A DNA stretch of 64,000 nucleotides from Streptomyces ochraceiscleroticus (GCF_000720485.1 NZ_JOAX01000032.1:1-64000); one strand, 5' to 3'. Shown: positions 53,508 to 62,673, counted from the stretch's first letter. Translations and numbers: made by a program. The notes: generated by a model from the letters alone, not told the origin.

Positions 53508-54734
53508 TCACCCGAGCCCGTCGCGCTCCACCGGGCAGCTCATGCAGCGCGGCCCGCCGCGGCCCCTCCCCAGCTCGCTCCCCGGGATCGTGATCACCTC
53601 GATCCCGCGCTTCCGCAGAAACGTGTTGGTCGTGACGTTCCGCTCGTACGCCACCACCACGCCCGGCTCCACGGCCAGCACATTGCAGCCGTCGTCCCAC
53701 TGCTCGCGCTCCGCGGCGTGCACGTCCTGCGTCGCGGTCAGCACCCGCACGCCGTCCAGGCCGAGCGCCGCCGCGATCGCCCGGTGCATGTGCTCCGGCG
53801 GGTGATCGGTGACCTTCAGCTCCTGCTCGCTGGCGCCCGGCTCGATCGTGTACGAGCGCAGCATCCCGAGCCCCGCGTACTGAGTGAACGTATCGCCGTC
53901 CACCATGGTCATCACCGTGTCCAGGTGCATGAAGGCCCGCCGCTTGGGCATGTCCAGCGCCACGATCGTCTGCGCGGATCCGGCCGCGAACAGCCCGCGG
54001 GCCAGCATCTCCACCGCCTGCGGCGTGGTCCGCTCGCTCATCCCGATCAGCACCGCGCCATTGCCGATCACCAGCACGTCGCCGCCCTCGATCGTGGACG
54101 GGTACGCCGCCTGGCCCTCGGACCACACGTGGAAACGTTCGTGCGTGAAGAGCGGGTGGTACCGGTAGATCGCCTCGTAATGGACCGTCTCGCGCTGCCG
54201 TGCGGGCCAGCGCATCGCGTTCACCGACACCCCGTCGTACACCCACGCCGAGGTGTCCCGCGCGAAGAGGTGGTTCGGCAGCGGCGGCAGCAGGAAGTCG
54301 TCCAGCTCCATCACGTGGAACCGCACCGACGTCGGCTCGGGGTTGCGCTCCAGGAACTCCCGCTTGGTCATCCCGCCGATCAGCGCCTCGACCAGCTCCG
54401 CCAGCGGCAGTTCCTCGAACGCGGCCCGGAGATGGTCGGTGGCCAGCGGCCCGTACTCCTTCTCGTCGAAGACCCGGTCCAGGACCAGCGCCCGCGCCTC
54501 GGGGATGCGCAGGCTCTCCGCCAGCAGGTCCCCGAAGAGGTGTACCTCGACGCCACGGTCGCGCAGGGTGTCGGCGAAGGCGTCGTGCTCGGCCCGCGCG
54601 CGCCGCACCCACAGCACGTCGTCGAAGAGCAGCGCGTCCTTGTTGGACGGGGTGAGCCGCTTCAGCTCCAGGTCGGGACGGTGCAGGATGACCCGGCGGA
54701 GGTGACCGACCTCTGAGTCGACATGGAATCCCAT
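53508..54734 (-). CDS. arcA: Arginine deiminase
   Basis: 408 aa. It hydrolyses arginine to citrulline and ammonia. The N-terminal [20 protein letters not shown] and [20 protein letters not shown] (Asp of the catalytic set), [19 protein letters not shown]-like [12 protein letters not shown] and the C-terminal nucleophile Cys397 in GGPRCMSCP are all present. The ATG at 54734 gives the family start [20 protein letters not shown]; an upstream ATG at 54767 is less likely. It heads the arcA-argF pair. Arginine deiminase gives ATP under oxygen limitation when carbamate kinase is present. Confidence 0.93.
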   Translation of the reverse strand: MGFHVDSEVGHLRRVILHRPDLELKRLTPSNKDALLFDDVLWVRRARAEHDAFADTLRDRGVEVHLFGDLLAESLRIPEARALVLDRVFDEKEYGPLATDHLRAAFEELPLAELVEALIGGMTKREFLERNPEPTSVRFHVMELDDFLLPPLPNHLFARDTSAWVYDGVSVNAMRWPARQRETVHYEAIYRYHPLFTHERFHVWSEGQAAYPSTIEGGDVLVIGNGAVLIGMSERTTPQAVEMLARGLFAAGSAQTIVALDMPKRRAFMHLDTVMTMVDGDTFTQYAGLGMLRSYTIEPGASEQELKVTDHPPEHMHRAIAAALGLDGVRVLTATQDVHAAEREQWDDGCNVLAVEPGVVVAYERNVTTNTFLRKRGIEVITIPGSELGRGRGGPRCMSCPVERDGLG

Positions 54735-54834
54735 CCCTCCATCCTGGCCGGATTCGACGATGATCACTCGATATCGGGGAAGGTGGGTGCGGCGCGGCCC
54801 CTGGGGGCAAGGGCCGCACCGCGCAGCCCTCCAT

Positions 54835-54933
54835 CGATCAGCCCAGCCGGCTCCGTACTGGCACCGGCGATCAGCTCAGCCGGCGCCGTACCGGTACCGG
54901 CGATCAGCTCAGCTGGCTCTGCACCTGCGAGGA
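54835..54933. repeat. 33-bp tandem repeat, about three copies, at the 3' end of the LLM gene
   Basis: Units start CGATCAGCyCAGCCGGC at 54835, 54868 and 54901. The third overlaps the last codons and stop of the oxidoreductase gene, so the others look like duplications of the gene's 3' end. Confidence 0.7.
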
Positions 54934-55827
54934 GATGATCTCCAGGTGGTCCAGGTCGTCGAGGTCCAGCAGCTGGAGGTAGAAGCGGGAGGCCCCGGCC
55001 TCCGCGTACCGGCCGATCTTGTCGACCACCTCGGCCGGCGAACCCGCCAGGCCGTTCGCCTTCAGCTCCGCCACGTCCCGCCCGATGGCCGCGGCGCGGC
55101 GCGCCACCTCGGCGTCGTCCTTGCCCACGCAGGCGACCAGCGCGTTGGAGTACACCAGGTCGTCGCCCTTGCGGCCGACCGCCTCGGCCGCCGCCCGCAC
55201 CCGGCCGAACTGCCGCCGGGTGTCCTCGAGGGAGGCGAAGGGGATGTTGAACTCGTCGGCGTACCGCGCGGCCAGCCGCGGCGTACGCGTCGCACCGTGC
55301 CCGCCGACCAGCACCGGCACCTTGCGCTGCGCGGGCTTCGGCAGCGCCGGGGACTTCTCGAGCTGGTAGTACGTCCCGTCGTACGAGAACTCCTCGCCGA
55401 CCGGCGTCTCCCACAGTCCCGTGACGATCGCGAGCTGCTCCTCCAGCCGCGCGAACTTCTCCTTGGGGAACGGGATGCCGTACGCCTTGTGCTCCTCCTC
55501 GAACCAGCCCGCGCCCAGGCCCAGCTCGACCCGGCCGCCGGACATCTGGTCCACCTGGGCGACCTGGATGGCGAGCACGCCGGGCAGCCGGAACGTACCG
55601 GCGGTCATCAGCGTGCCGAGGCGGATGCGCTTCGTCTCGCGGGCGAGACCGGCGAGCGTGATCCAGGCGTCGGTGGGCCCGGGCAGCCCGTCCACCGTGC
55701 CCATCCGCAGATAATGATCCGACCGGAAGAACGCGTCGAAGCCGAGGTCCTCGGTGGCCTTGGCGACGGTGAGAAGGGTGTCGTAGTCGGCGCCTTGCTG
55801 AGGCTCGGTGAAAATTCGCAGATCCAT
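54904..55827 (-). CDS. LLM-class F420-dependent oxidoreductase
   Basis: 307 aa TIM-barrel protein of the luciferase-like group. Typical blocks are DAFFRSDHYLRMG, IRLGTLMTAGTFRLPGVLAIQVAQVDQMSGGRVELGLGAGW (split over about residues 75-115) and VPVLVGGHGATRTPRLAARYADEFN. The substrate is unknown; most Streptomyces members use F420. The ATG at 55827 gives MDLRIFTEPQQGAD. Its stop lies within a tandem repeat. Confidence 0.87.
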   Translation of the reverse strand: MDLRIFTEPQQGADYDTLLTVAKATEDLGFDAFFRSDHYLRMGTVDGLPGPTDAWITLAGLARETKRIRLGTLMTAGTFRLPGVLAIQVAQVDQMSGGRVELGLGAGWFEEEHKAYGIPFPKEKFARLEEQLAIVTGLWETPVGEEFSYDGTYYQLEKSPALPKPAQRKVPVLVGGHGATRTPRLAARYADEFNIPFASLEDTRRQFGRVRAAAEAVGRKGDDLVYSNALVACVGKDDAEVARRAAAIGRDVAELKANGLAGSPAEVVDKIGRYAEAGASRFYLQLLDLDDLDHLEIISSQVQSQLS

Positions 55828-55912
55828 CCCCCCATCTTCCCCCTCCCCTCCCCTCACCCCCCGCACCACCACCCACCAACAATGCGCCCAGGTGTGGGCA
55901 AGCGGCTGCTCG

Positions 55913-56380
55913 TCAGGCCAGGTCGCGGTCGTGGGGGCGGTCGCGGACGAGGAGTTGCTTCAGGATCGCGGCGGCTCGGTCGCGGGACTCGTCGGCGGCG
56001 TCCATCGCCTCCACGCAGGTCCAGTACAGCCCGTCCTCCTCCGCCGCGCAGACGACGCTCACCAGTGCCTCGCACACCTCGGCCAGCAGGCCACACAGGT
56101 CCGTCAACGCGACCTTGCTGTCCTGGACTTCGGACAGCTGGGCCGCCCTGGGGCCGTACGATCTCGGTACCGGACACAGCACCGCTGCGCCCGACCGGCC
56201 TCCTGCCTCGCCCAGTCTCCGCGCCTTGGCCCGCACCTCGAACGGTCCCGATATCGCCAGGAGGCTGCCGACCGCCTCCGCCAGGGCCTGCGCCTGCCAC
56301 GCCTCTATGACGATGTCCTGGACCGTCCGCGCCTGGGCCAGACCGTGCCGACTGGCCGCGATGATTCGCACCGCATCCAT
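55913..56380 (-). CDS. Conserved helical protein of unknown function
   Basis: 155 aa, predicted all-helical and soluble, with no catalytic motif. It starts MDAVRIIAASRHGLAQARTV and has a cysteine-bearing central part (DLCGLLAEVCEALVSVVCAAEEDG). I recall similar Streptomyces proteins annotated only by a DUF number and will not assign a function. The ATG at 56380 has GAAGGGG six bases upstream. It is followed by the LLM gene and preceded, on the same strand, by the MazG-like gene; a DnaA box lies in that gap. Confidence 0.7.
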   Translation of the reverse strand: MDAVRIIAASRHGLAQARTVQDIVIEAWQAQALAEAVGSLLAISGPFEVRAKARRLGEAGGRSGAAVLCPVPRSYGPRAAQLSEVQDSKVALTDLCGLLAEVCEALVSVVCAAEEDGLYWTCVEAMDAADESRDRAAAILKQLLVRDRPHDRDLA

Positions 56381-56480
56381 GCACGACCCCTTCCCTCGCC
56401 CTCGTCCACTGCCTTGCGCACACCTGCCACTACCCAGAGTGAACTGGAACCGCCGAAAGCGCTAGAGTAATTCGCAAATC

Positions 56481-56489
56481 TGTGGACAA
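56481..56489. promoter_or_regulatory. Inverted perfect DnaA box
   Basis: TGTGGACAA is the reverse complement of TTGTCCACA and lies in the 130-bp gap upstream of the helical-protein gene. Confidence 0.55.
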
Positions 56490-56512
56490 CTAAGGCGAGT
56501 TTGCGAGATCCA

Positions 56513-56857
56513 TCACTCCGGAGAGTGACGGCTGGGTCGATTCGCGGGGAATCGTTCCTCATTGCGCTCGATCTTCGCGGCGAGCGCGGCCGCCGCGTCG
56601 ATGCCCAGGACGCCGCAGAACTGGAGCAAGTACGCCAGCACATCCGCCACTTCGTCCTCGACCCGCGCCGCGGACGCCGGGTCGGTCATGATCTTGGCGG
56701 ACTGCTCCGGAGTCAGCCACTGGAAAATCTCGACCAGTTCGGCCGCCTCGACGCTGAGCGCCGCGGCGAGGTTCTTCGGCGTGTGGTACTGCTCCCAGTC
56801 GCGGGCCGCCGCGAAGTCGGCCAGCCGGCGCTGCAAGGTCTGAAGATCTTCACTCAT
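56513..56857 (-). CDS. MazG-like nucleotide pyrophosphohydrolase
   Basis: 114 aa. Helices with EAAELVEIFQWLTPEQ and VEDEVADVLAYLLQFC give the ExxE...ExxD metal site of MazG/dCTPase-type enzymes, which hydrolyse non-canonical or surplus NTPs to NMP and pyrophosphate. Its ATG overlaps the stop of the upstream ATPase gene by four bases, so the two proteins are made together and may act together. Confidence 0.85.
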   Translation of the reverse strand: MSEDLQTLQRRLADFAAARDWEQYHTPKNLAAALSVEAAELVEIFQWLTPEQSAKIMTDPASAARVEDEVADVLAYLLQFCGVLGIDAAAALAAKIERNEERFPANRPSRHSPE

Positions 56858-58182
56858 GCCCCCAGGTGTAGCACCCCGACCTCCGGCAGCCGGCCGGCGG
56901 CCGACGGGTCCGTCACCGTCCCCAGCAGCCGGACGTGGCCGCGCGCCGCCATCCGTACGGCCAGCGCGAACAGCTCGGCCGACTGCCGCCGGTCCAGGCA
57001 GCGGTCCAGCCCGTCCACCACCACGGTCAGCACCTGACGGGCCGGCAGCACCTCGGCCACCGGGTCGACGGCCAGCACGCCGGGACCGGTCAGCAGCACC
57101 AGCGCCAGCGCGAGATAGCGCAGCTCGCCGTCGCCCAGCCAGTCCACGGGCAGCGCCCCGCGCGCGCCGCCCCGCTCCAGCACGGCCCGGACGGCCAGCA
57201 CGTCGCCCGCCCGGACCGCGTCCCGTCGCACGCCGGGCTCCGCGCGGAGACCCGTTACCGGGCCCGGGCAGCCGGCGCGTACCGCGTCGACGAGCGCCGC
57301 GTGGCGGGTGGCGCACTCCCGGCTGGTGCGCTCCAGTACGGCGGCGAGATTGCCGCAGTCCGGCCGCAGCCGCGGGCCTTCGGGGGCGTGCGCACCACCC
57401 GCCGCGGAGGTCCCACCCGCCTCCGTGACGAGGCCGGCGCCCCTTGCCACCGCACGCACCGCCTCGGGGCGCGGGTCGCAGAGGAAGGAGGAGCGCAGGG
57501 CGATCAGGGTCTGTTCGGCGGCGGCCAGCACCAAGCGCTGGCCCGCCGTCGTGCCCGCGACGCGCAGCGGCAGCAGTGCGGTGCCCAGCCGGTCGTCGGG
57601 GAGCGGCGCGCGGGTGACGGGCGTGGCCCCGGCGGTGTGCCACGCGGCCTGTACCGTGCGGCGGCCGGGGTCGGTGAGCGCGGTGGTGAACAGCGTCCGC
57701 CCACCGCCGGTGAGCCGTTCGCCGGCGATCCGCAGCTCCGGTTCCGTCTGCACGGCGACGTCGAGGCGCGTCGGGCCGGCCGGTCCGTCGACCGTGCAGC
57801 CGAGGCGGAAGCCGCGCCGCCCCTGCGCGTCCGGCGTGGCCCGCTCCGGTACGCAGGCCGCGGCGCCGCCCGGTACCGCGGCGAGCGCTTGGTCCAGCGG
57901 CTCGCCGGCGCCGAGCCGGACGAGCAGCCCGTACGCCTGGAGCGCGCTCGACTTGCCGCTGCCGCTCGGGCCGGCGAACAGCGTGAGGGGGCCGAGCGGG
58001 TACGTCGCGCCGCGGTGCGACTTGAAGGCGGACAGGCGCAGCTCGGTGACGAGGGGGCGGGGCGGCCCGCTCGCCTCAGCGGGGAGGGGCTGCCCGCTCG
58101 GCTCCGCGTCCGCGGCGCCCACAGCCGTGGCTGTGGGCGCGGTCGCCGGTGTCGCGTCGTCCGTACGGCTCCAGGGGTCCAT
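56854..58182 (-). CDS. AAA/ABC-type ATPase (RecF/OLD-like fold)
   Basis: 442 aa. After a 45-residue disordered acidic/Ala-rich start, LRLSAFKSHRGATYPLGPLT and Walker A AGPSGSGKSSALQAYG (near 70) begin an ABC-type ATPase like those of RecF/SMC-related AAA proteins. GDGELRYLALALVLLTGPG is the signature region and VLTVVVDGLDRCLDRR the Walker B. No coiled coil, TOPRIM or nuclease domain is visible. The gene is translationally coupled to a MazG-like hydrolase. The ATG at 58182 has no ribosome site and TAGCGT seven bases upstream, consistent with a leaderless start. Confidence 0.8.
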   Translation of the reverse strand: MDPWSRTDDATPATAPTATAVGAADAEPSGQPLPAEASGPPRPLVTELRLSAFKSHRGATYPLGPLTLFAGPSGSGKSSALQAYGLLVRLGAGEPLDQALAAVPGGAAACVPERATPDAQGRRGFRLGCTVDGPAGPTRLDVAVQTEPELRIAGERLTGGGRTLFTTALTDPGRRTVQAAWHTAGATPVTRAPLPDDRLGTALLPLRVAGTTAGQRLVLAAAEQTLIALRSSFLCDPRPEAVRAVARGAGLVTEAGGTSAAGGAHAPEGPRLRPDCGNLAAVLERTSRECATRHAALVDAVRAGCPGPVTGLRAEPGVRRDAVRAGDVLAVRAVLERGGARGALPVDWLGDGELRYLALALVLLTGPGVLAVDPVAEVLPARQVLTVVVDGLDRCLDRRQSAELFALAVRMAARGHVRLLGTVTDPSAAGRLPEVGVLHLGA

Positions 58183-58266
58183 GCCGGGAACGCTAGAGAG
58201 CCGGATCGCCGGAGAACCGTTACGCCGGACGGCCGTTCCTACGAATGGGGGACGCCGGCGCTGCGC

Positions 58267-58656
58267 CTACGGGCGCGGCGCCGCTCCCGCCCGTGGTTCC
58301 TCGACCTCCGTGCCGATCGGCGCGAGCAGGAAGACGTTGGTGTCGACGCGGTGCATGCCGCTGCCGATGCCGAAGACGACGCCGCTGGAGAAGTCGAGGA
58401 TGCGCTTGGCCACATCCGTGTCGGCGCTGCTCAGGTCGAGCAGCACGGGCACTTGGGCCATGAGGTGTTCGGCGACCTCGCGGGCGTCGGCGAAGGTCTG
58501 GACGCGGATGACGATGAACCGCCGGGACGCCTCGCTCGGTTCGTCGTCGGGAAGGGCCCGGTGGTCGGGCCACGAGGGCCACTCGCGGCCGCCGCGCAGC
58601 GGGACGACCTCAGCGAGGCCCTCCCACTGTTCGTCGGTGGCGTCGGGGCGGGTCAC
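58267..58656 (-). CDS. SepF-like cell-division protein
   Basis: 129 aa. The core FIVIRVQTFADAREVAEHLMAQVPVLLDLSSADTDVAKRI (about residues 48-87) and FSSGVVFGIGSGMHRVDTNVFLLAP are the SepF fold, which links FtsZ to the membrane. The N-terminal membrane-binding helix typical of the main SepF is not obvious, so this is probably one of the extra SepF paralogues of Streptomyces. The GTG at 58656 follows GAGG by seven bases. Confidence 0.85.
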   Translation of the reverse strand: MTRPDATDEQWEGLAEVVPLRGGREWPSWPDHRALPDDEPSEASRRFIVIRVQTFADAREVAEHLMAQVPVLLDLSSADTDVAKRILDFSSGVVFGIGSGMHRVDTNVFLLAPIGTEVEEPRAGAAPRP

Positions 58657-58784
58657 CGGATCACCTCGCTCGCAAGGGCGCTGGGCAGCTGCGGTATCTG
58701 CATCGAGCAATTCTAGGGATATACATACAAACCTGACGGGGCATGACACGCGTTCGGCGTCACCCGTTGCCCCCATCCTGCACC

Positions 58785-60107
58785 ATGACGCCTGGCCAGC
58801 GCATACTCTGCGACATTTGTCCGACCCTTGCGGACCGGAAAGGACCGATCCTGAACACCCCCCTCGCGGAGGCGCTCTCCGCGGCACTGCTCGTCCTCGT
58901 GCTCGTCTGCGCGGTCGTACGGCCGTTCCGCCTGCCGGAGGCGGCCGTCGCGGTACCGGCCGCCGGCGTCGTCCTCGCGACCGGCGCGATCCCACTGGCG
59001 CACGCCCGTGAGGAGGCCGCGCGGCTCGGCCCCGTGATCGGCTTCCTCGCGGCCGTACTGGTACTGGCCCGGCTGTGCGCCGACGAAGGGCTCTTCGAGG
59101 CGTGCGGCGCCTGGATGGCGCGGGCGGCGGCGGGCAGCCCCCGGCGGCTGCTGGCCGCCGTCTTCGGCCTCGCCTCGGCGATCACCGCGGTACTGAGCCT
59201 GGACGCCACCGTCGTACTGCTCACCCCGGTCGTCTTCGCGACGGCGGCCAGGCTGGGCGCCCGCGCGCGCCCGCATGTGTACGCCTGCACGCACCTCTCG
59301 AACACCGCCTCCCTCCTTCTCCCGGTCTCCAACCTCACGAACCTGCTCGCGTTCACGGCCAGCGGGCTGAGCTTCACCCGGTTCGCCGCGCTGATGGTGC
59401 TGCCGTGGCTGGTCGCGATCGGCAGCGAGTACGTGGTCTTCCGCCGTTACTTCGCCGCCGACCTGGACGCGGAGACGCCGCCTGCGGCTGCCGCCGAGCC
59501 GCCGGACGTACCGCTGTTCGCGCTGGTCACCGTCGTCTGCACGCTGGCCGGTTTCGTGCTCGCCTCCGCGCTCGGTATCGACCCGGCGTGGGCGGCGGCG
59601 GCCGGCGCGCTGGTACTCGCGGCCCGCACGCTCGCCCGCCGCCGCACGACCGTCCGCGCCGTCCTGGGCTCGCTCTCGCTGCCGTTCCTCGCCTTCGTGC
59701 TGTCGCTCGGCATCGTGGTGCGCGCGGTGGTCGACAACGGGCTCGCCGACGGGCTCGGCCGGCTGGTCCCCGACGGCACGTCGCTGCCCGCGCTGCTCGG
59801 CGTCGCCGCGCTGGCCGCCGTACTGGCGAATGTGATCAACAATCTGCCCGCGGTACTCGTCCTGATCCCGCTCACCGCGCCGGGCGGCCCCGGCGCGGTG
59901 CTCGCGGTCCTGCTCGGCGTCAACATCGGCCCGAACCTCACCTACGCCGGTTCCCTGGCCACGCTCCTGTGGCGGCGCATCCTGCACGCGCACGACACCG
60001 ATGTGGTGCTCAAGGACTTCACCCGGCTCGGCCTGATCACGGTGCCCGCCGCACTGTCCCTGGCGGTGGTCGCCCTGTGGGGCGCGCTGCGCGTCATCGG
60101 GGCCTGA
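58785..60107 (+). CDS. ArsB/NhaD/SLC13-type ion transporter
   Basis: 440 aa with about 11 transmembrane segments. The ion-transporter superfamily pattern is visible in SLDATVVLLTPVVFATA and CTHLSNTASLLLPVSNLTNL, and again in NVINNLPAVLVLIPL and GVNIGPNLTYAGSLATLLWR, the twin re-entrant motifs of this group. Substrate could be arsenite, sodium or a carboxylate. The start is uncertain: ATG 58785 gives a 22-residue hydrophilic extension, whereas a CTG at 58851 has AAAGGA at ideal distance and gives LNTPLAEALSAALL. Confidence 0.82.
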   Translation: MTPGQRILCDICPTLADRKGPILNTPLAEALSAALLVLVLVCAVVRPFRLPEAAVAVPAAGVVLATGAIPLAHAREEAARLGPVIGFLAAVLVLARLCADEGLFEACGAWMARAAAGSPRRLLAAVFGLASAITAVLSLDATVVLLTPVVFATAARLGARARPHVYACTHLSNTASLLLPVSNLTNLLAFTASGLSFTRFAALMVLPWLVAIGSEYVVFRRYFAADLDAETPPAAAAEPPDVPLFALVTVVCTLAGFVLASALGIDPAWAAAAGALVLAARTLARRRTTVRAVLGSLSLPFLAFVLSLGIVVRAVVDNGLADGLGRLVPDGTSLPALLGVAALAAVLANVINNLPAVLVLIPLTAPGGPGAVLAVLLGVNIGPNLTYAGSLATLLWRRILHAHDTDVVLKDFTRLGLITVPAALSLAVVALWGALRVIGA

Positions 60108-60263
60108 GCCCACGCGCCGGCCCGGTGTTCGGCGACGGCGACATCGTGGCGGCCGCGTTCGGCGCCGAAGGCGCAACAGCCGGCGCGGTACGCCCTGGAA
60201 GGGGACGACGCGTAGGACCGGTGCCGGGCATGTGCCCGTCGCGGGCAGGGTATGGACAGGCTG

Positions 60264-60306
60264 TTGTCATGGCGTTGTCATGGACGCTCACCGCACATTG
60301 ACATGG
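60264..60306 (+). repeat. Three helically phased TTGwCATGG repeats before the metalloprotease gene
   Basis: TTGTCATGG at 60264, TTGTCATGG at 60275 and TTGACATGG at 60298: steps of 11 and 23 bp, about one and two helical turns. The last contains TTGACA. They end 75 bp before the start codon. Confidence 0.6.
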
Positions 60307-60380
60307 ACGCTTAATGTGACTTGCCGTCAGCACGCCGGACCACGCGCCGGCCGCTGTCCCGCCGCCCCCCGAGGAGTCCG

Positions 60381-62009
60381 ATGAGATCGAGAACGCGCCT
60401 CGCCACCAGCGTCATAGCCACGGCGGCGGCCGCTCTGGTCGCCGCCACCCTGCCCGCCACCGCCACCGCCCGGCCGGCCCCCGACCGCGCCGAAGCCGTT
60501 CGCAGCGCTGATGCCGCGCTCGCCTCGCATGCCACCCAGCTCGCCGTCACCGCCGGCCAGGACACCTCCGTACGCGACGTCGTCATCGACTCCGACGGCA
60601 GCCGGCACGTCCGCTACGACCGGACCTTCGGCGGCATTCCCGTCCTCGGCGGCGACCTGGTCGTCCACCTCTCCCCCGACGGCAGTTACCACGGCGCCTC
60701 CCGGGCCACCCGCAGCGACCTCGCCGTCCCCACCGTCAAGCCCCTGATCAGCGCGACGAAGGCCGCGGGGCTGGGTACCGAAGCACTGCGCGCCGCCAAC
60801 TCCGGTACCGCGCTGAGCAAGGTCACCGCCAAGCCACTGCTGGTCATCGACGCGCTGCACGGCGCGCCGCAGCTCGCCTGGCGCACCACCGCCGCCGGCC
60901 GGGACGACCGGGGCAACCCCGCGGCCCACGTCGTGCTCACCAACGCCCGTACCGGCAAGGCGATCGACTCCTGGGACCGGCTGAAGACCGTGACCGGCGA
61001 CGGCAAGTCGCTGTACGGCGGGACCGTGCCGCTGGAGACCACCCAGTCCGGCAGCGCGTACCAGCTCAAGGACGCCACCCGCGGCGGGACTTACACCGGG
61101 GACGCGCAGAACAAGACGGACTCCTGCATCCTCGGCATCTGCTGGGGGCGCGCCCCCGCCGCCCTCTTCACCGACGCCGACAACCACTGGGGCAGCGGCA
61201 CCACCGCCGACCGCGCCTCGGCCGCAGTGGACGCCCAGTACGGTACGGACACCACCTGGGACTACTACAAGAACGTGCACGGCAGGAACGGCATCGCCGG
61301 GGACGGCAAGGGCTCCTACAACCGCGTGCACTACGGCAGCGGCTACAACAACGCCTTCTGGGACGACAGCTGCTTCTGCATGACGTACGGGGACGGCGAC
61401 GGCAAGGTCTTCGGTCCGCTGGTCGCGCTCGACGTCGCCGGGCACGAGATGTCGCACGGTGTCACCGCCGCGACCGCGAACCTGACGTACAGCGGCGAGT
61501 CCGGCGGCCTGAACGAGGCGACCTCCGACATCTTCGGCACGCTCGTGGAGTTCTACGCGAAGAACGCGAGCGACCCCGGTGACTACCTCATCGGCGAGAA
61601 GATCGTCCGCCCGGACTTCGGGCAGGCCGCGCTGCGCTACATGGACAAGCCGTCCAAGGACACCAAGTCGGCGGACTGCTGGAACTCCAAGGTGAAGGAC
61701 CTCGACGTGCACTACTCGTCCGGGGTCGCCAACCACTTCGCCTACCTGCTCGCCGAGGGCAGCGGCCAGAAGGTCATCGGCGGGGTCACCCACAACTCGC
61801 CCACCTGCAACGGCAGTACGGTGCAGGGCATCGGCAAGGACAAGCTCGGCAAGATCTGGTACCGGGCGCTGACGGTCTACATGACGTCCGGGACCAACTA
61901 CGCCGCGGCCCGCACGGCCACGCTGAACGCGGCGAAGGACCTGTACGGCGCGGGCAGCGCCGAGCAGAACGCGGTGGCGGCGGCCTGGTCGGCGGTCTCC
62001 GTCGGCTGA
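60381..62009 (+). CDS. Secreted M4-family neutral metalloprotease (thermolysin type)
   Basis: 542 aa. A Sec signal peptide (RLATSVIATAAAALVAATLP, cleavage near TAR) and an FTP/PepSY-type propeptide (to about residue 215) precede the catalytic domain. The zinc motif is GHEMSHGV and the third ligand lies in ESGGLNEATSDIFG; the C-terminal catalytic His is in VHYSSGVANHFAYLL (an NH rather than a DH pair). It degrades proteins outside the cell after autoprocessing. The ATG at 60381 follows GAGGAG by four bases. Three phased repeats upstream suggest activator control. Confidence 0.92.
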   Translation: MRSRTRLATSVIATAAAALVAATLPATATARPAPDRAEAVRSADAALASHATQLAVTAGQDTSVRDVVIDSDGSRHVRYDRTFGGIPVLGGDLVVHLSPDGSYHGASRATRSDLAVPTVKPLISATKAAGLGTEALRAANSGTALSKVTAKPLLVIDALHGAPQLAWRTTAAGRDDRGNPAAHVVLTNARTGKAIDSWDRLKTVTGDGKSLYGGTVPLETTQSGSAYQLKDATRGGTYTGDAQNKTDSCILGICWGRAPAALFTDADNHWGSGTTADRASAAVDAQYGTDTTWDYYKNVHGRNGIAGDGKGSYNRVHYGSGYNNAFWDDSCFCMTYGDGDGKVFGPLVALDVAGHEMSHGVTAATANLTYSGESGGLNEATSDIFGTLVEFYAKNASDPGDYLIGEKIVRPDFGQAALRYMDKPSKDTKSADCWNSKVKDLDVHYSSGVANHFAYLLAEGSGQKVIGGVTHNSPTCNGSTVQGIGKDKLGKIWYRALTVYMTSGTNYAAARTATLNAAKDLYGAGSAEQNAVAAAWSAVSVG

Positions 62010-62042
62010 CGCACCGTCACTCGCGCCGTCGCACAGGACGGT

Positions 62043-62081
62043 CCGTACCGGCCGGGCGCCCGCGCCGCCCGGCCGGTACGG
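62043..62081 (+). terminator. Terminator after the metalloprotease gene
   Basis: Perfect 16-bp stem CCGTACCGGCCGGGCG with its complement and a 7-nt loop. Its right arm (GGCCGGTACGGTCGCCGGCC) is partly duplicated 20 bp further on. Confidence 0.8.
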
Positions 62082-62111
62082 TCGCCGGCCCGGCCGGTAC
62101 GGTTGCCGACC

Positions 62112-62663
62112 ATGGCCGAAAGCACCCTGTGGACCCTGTCGATCGCCGCGGTGACCGGCGGCACCGCCGTACTGGCGAGCTGGGTCACCAGCCGCGGCAG
62201 CACCCGCGCCGCACGCATCCAGGCCGAGACCGCCGCCGACTCCCAGCGCCGGGAACGCCTCCGGGAGAGCCGCCGCACCGCCTACCTGGACCTGATCGAA
62301 CAGACGCACAGGATGGGCGAGTTGTTCTGGGAGGTCTCGGACCTGCTGCGGCAGCCGGCCGCCGACGGGAGCACGGCGGCTCTGCGGCAGCTCAGCGAGC
62401 GGCAGACGGCGGAGTACGCGAAGCTCCGCCGCTGTGCGCGGGTCGTGGAGCTGGAGGGGCCGCTGCCCGCGGCCGCCGCGGCGCTCAGGGTCCAGAAGTC
62501 GACGGGCGACTTCCACTCCGCGATCAAGCAGGCGCTGGCGGCCGGCCCCGGCGGGCAGGAATGGGCCGCCGCCGAGGAGCGGTTCGACGCCGCGTACTCC
62601 CCTTTCTGGGCCGCGCTGGAGGCGTTCGTGGACACCGCGCGCGACGCCCACCAGGGGAAATGA
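62112..62663 (+). CDS. Membrane-anchored coiled-coil protein, unknown
   Basis: 183 aa. One N-terminal transmembrane segment (LWTLSIAAVTGGTAVLASWV) is followed by a long helical, charged region (SRGSTRAARIQAETAADSQR, RERLRESRRTAYLDLIEQTH), probably a coiled coil on the cytoplasmic side. No catalytic motif. Similar proteins are common in Streptomyces without a known role. No ribosome site; TACGGT eight bases before the ATG suggests leaderless initiation. Confidence 0.7.
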   Translation: MAESTLWTLSIAAVTGGTAVLASWVTSRGSTRAARIQAETAADSQRRERLRESRRTAYLDLIEQTHRMGELFWEVSDLLRQPAADGSTAALRQLSERQTAEYAKLRRCARVVELEGPLPAAAAALRVQKSTGDFHSAIKQALAAGPGGQEWAAAEERFDAAYSPFWAALEAFVDTARDAHQGK

Positions 62664-62673
62664 ACCCGGGACG

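Noticed and set aside
58721..58738. ACATACAAACCTGACGGGG as a fourth butyrolactone-receptor site
   Set aside because: Only one half-site is recognisable and no inverted half follows.
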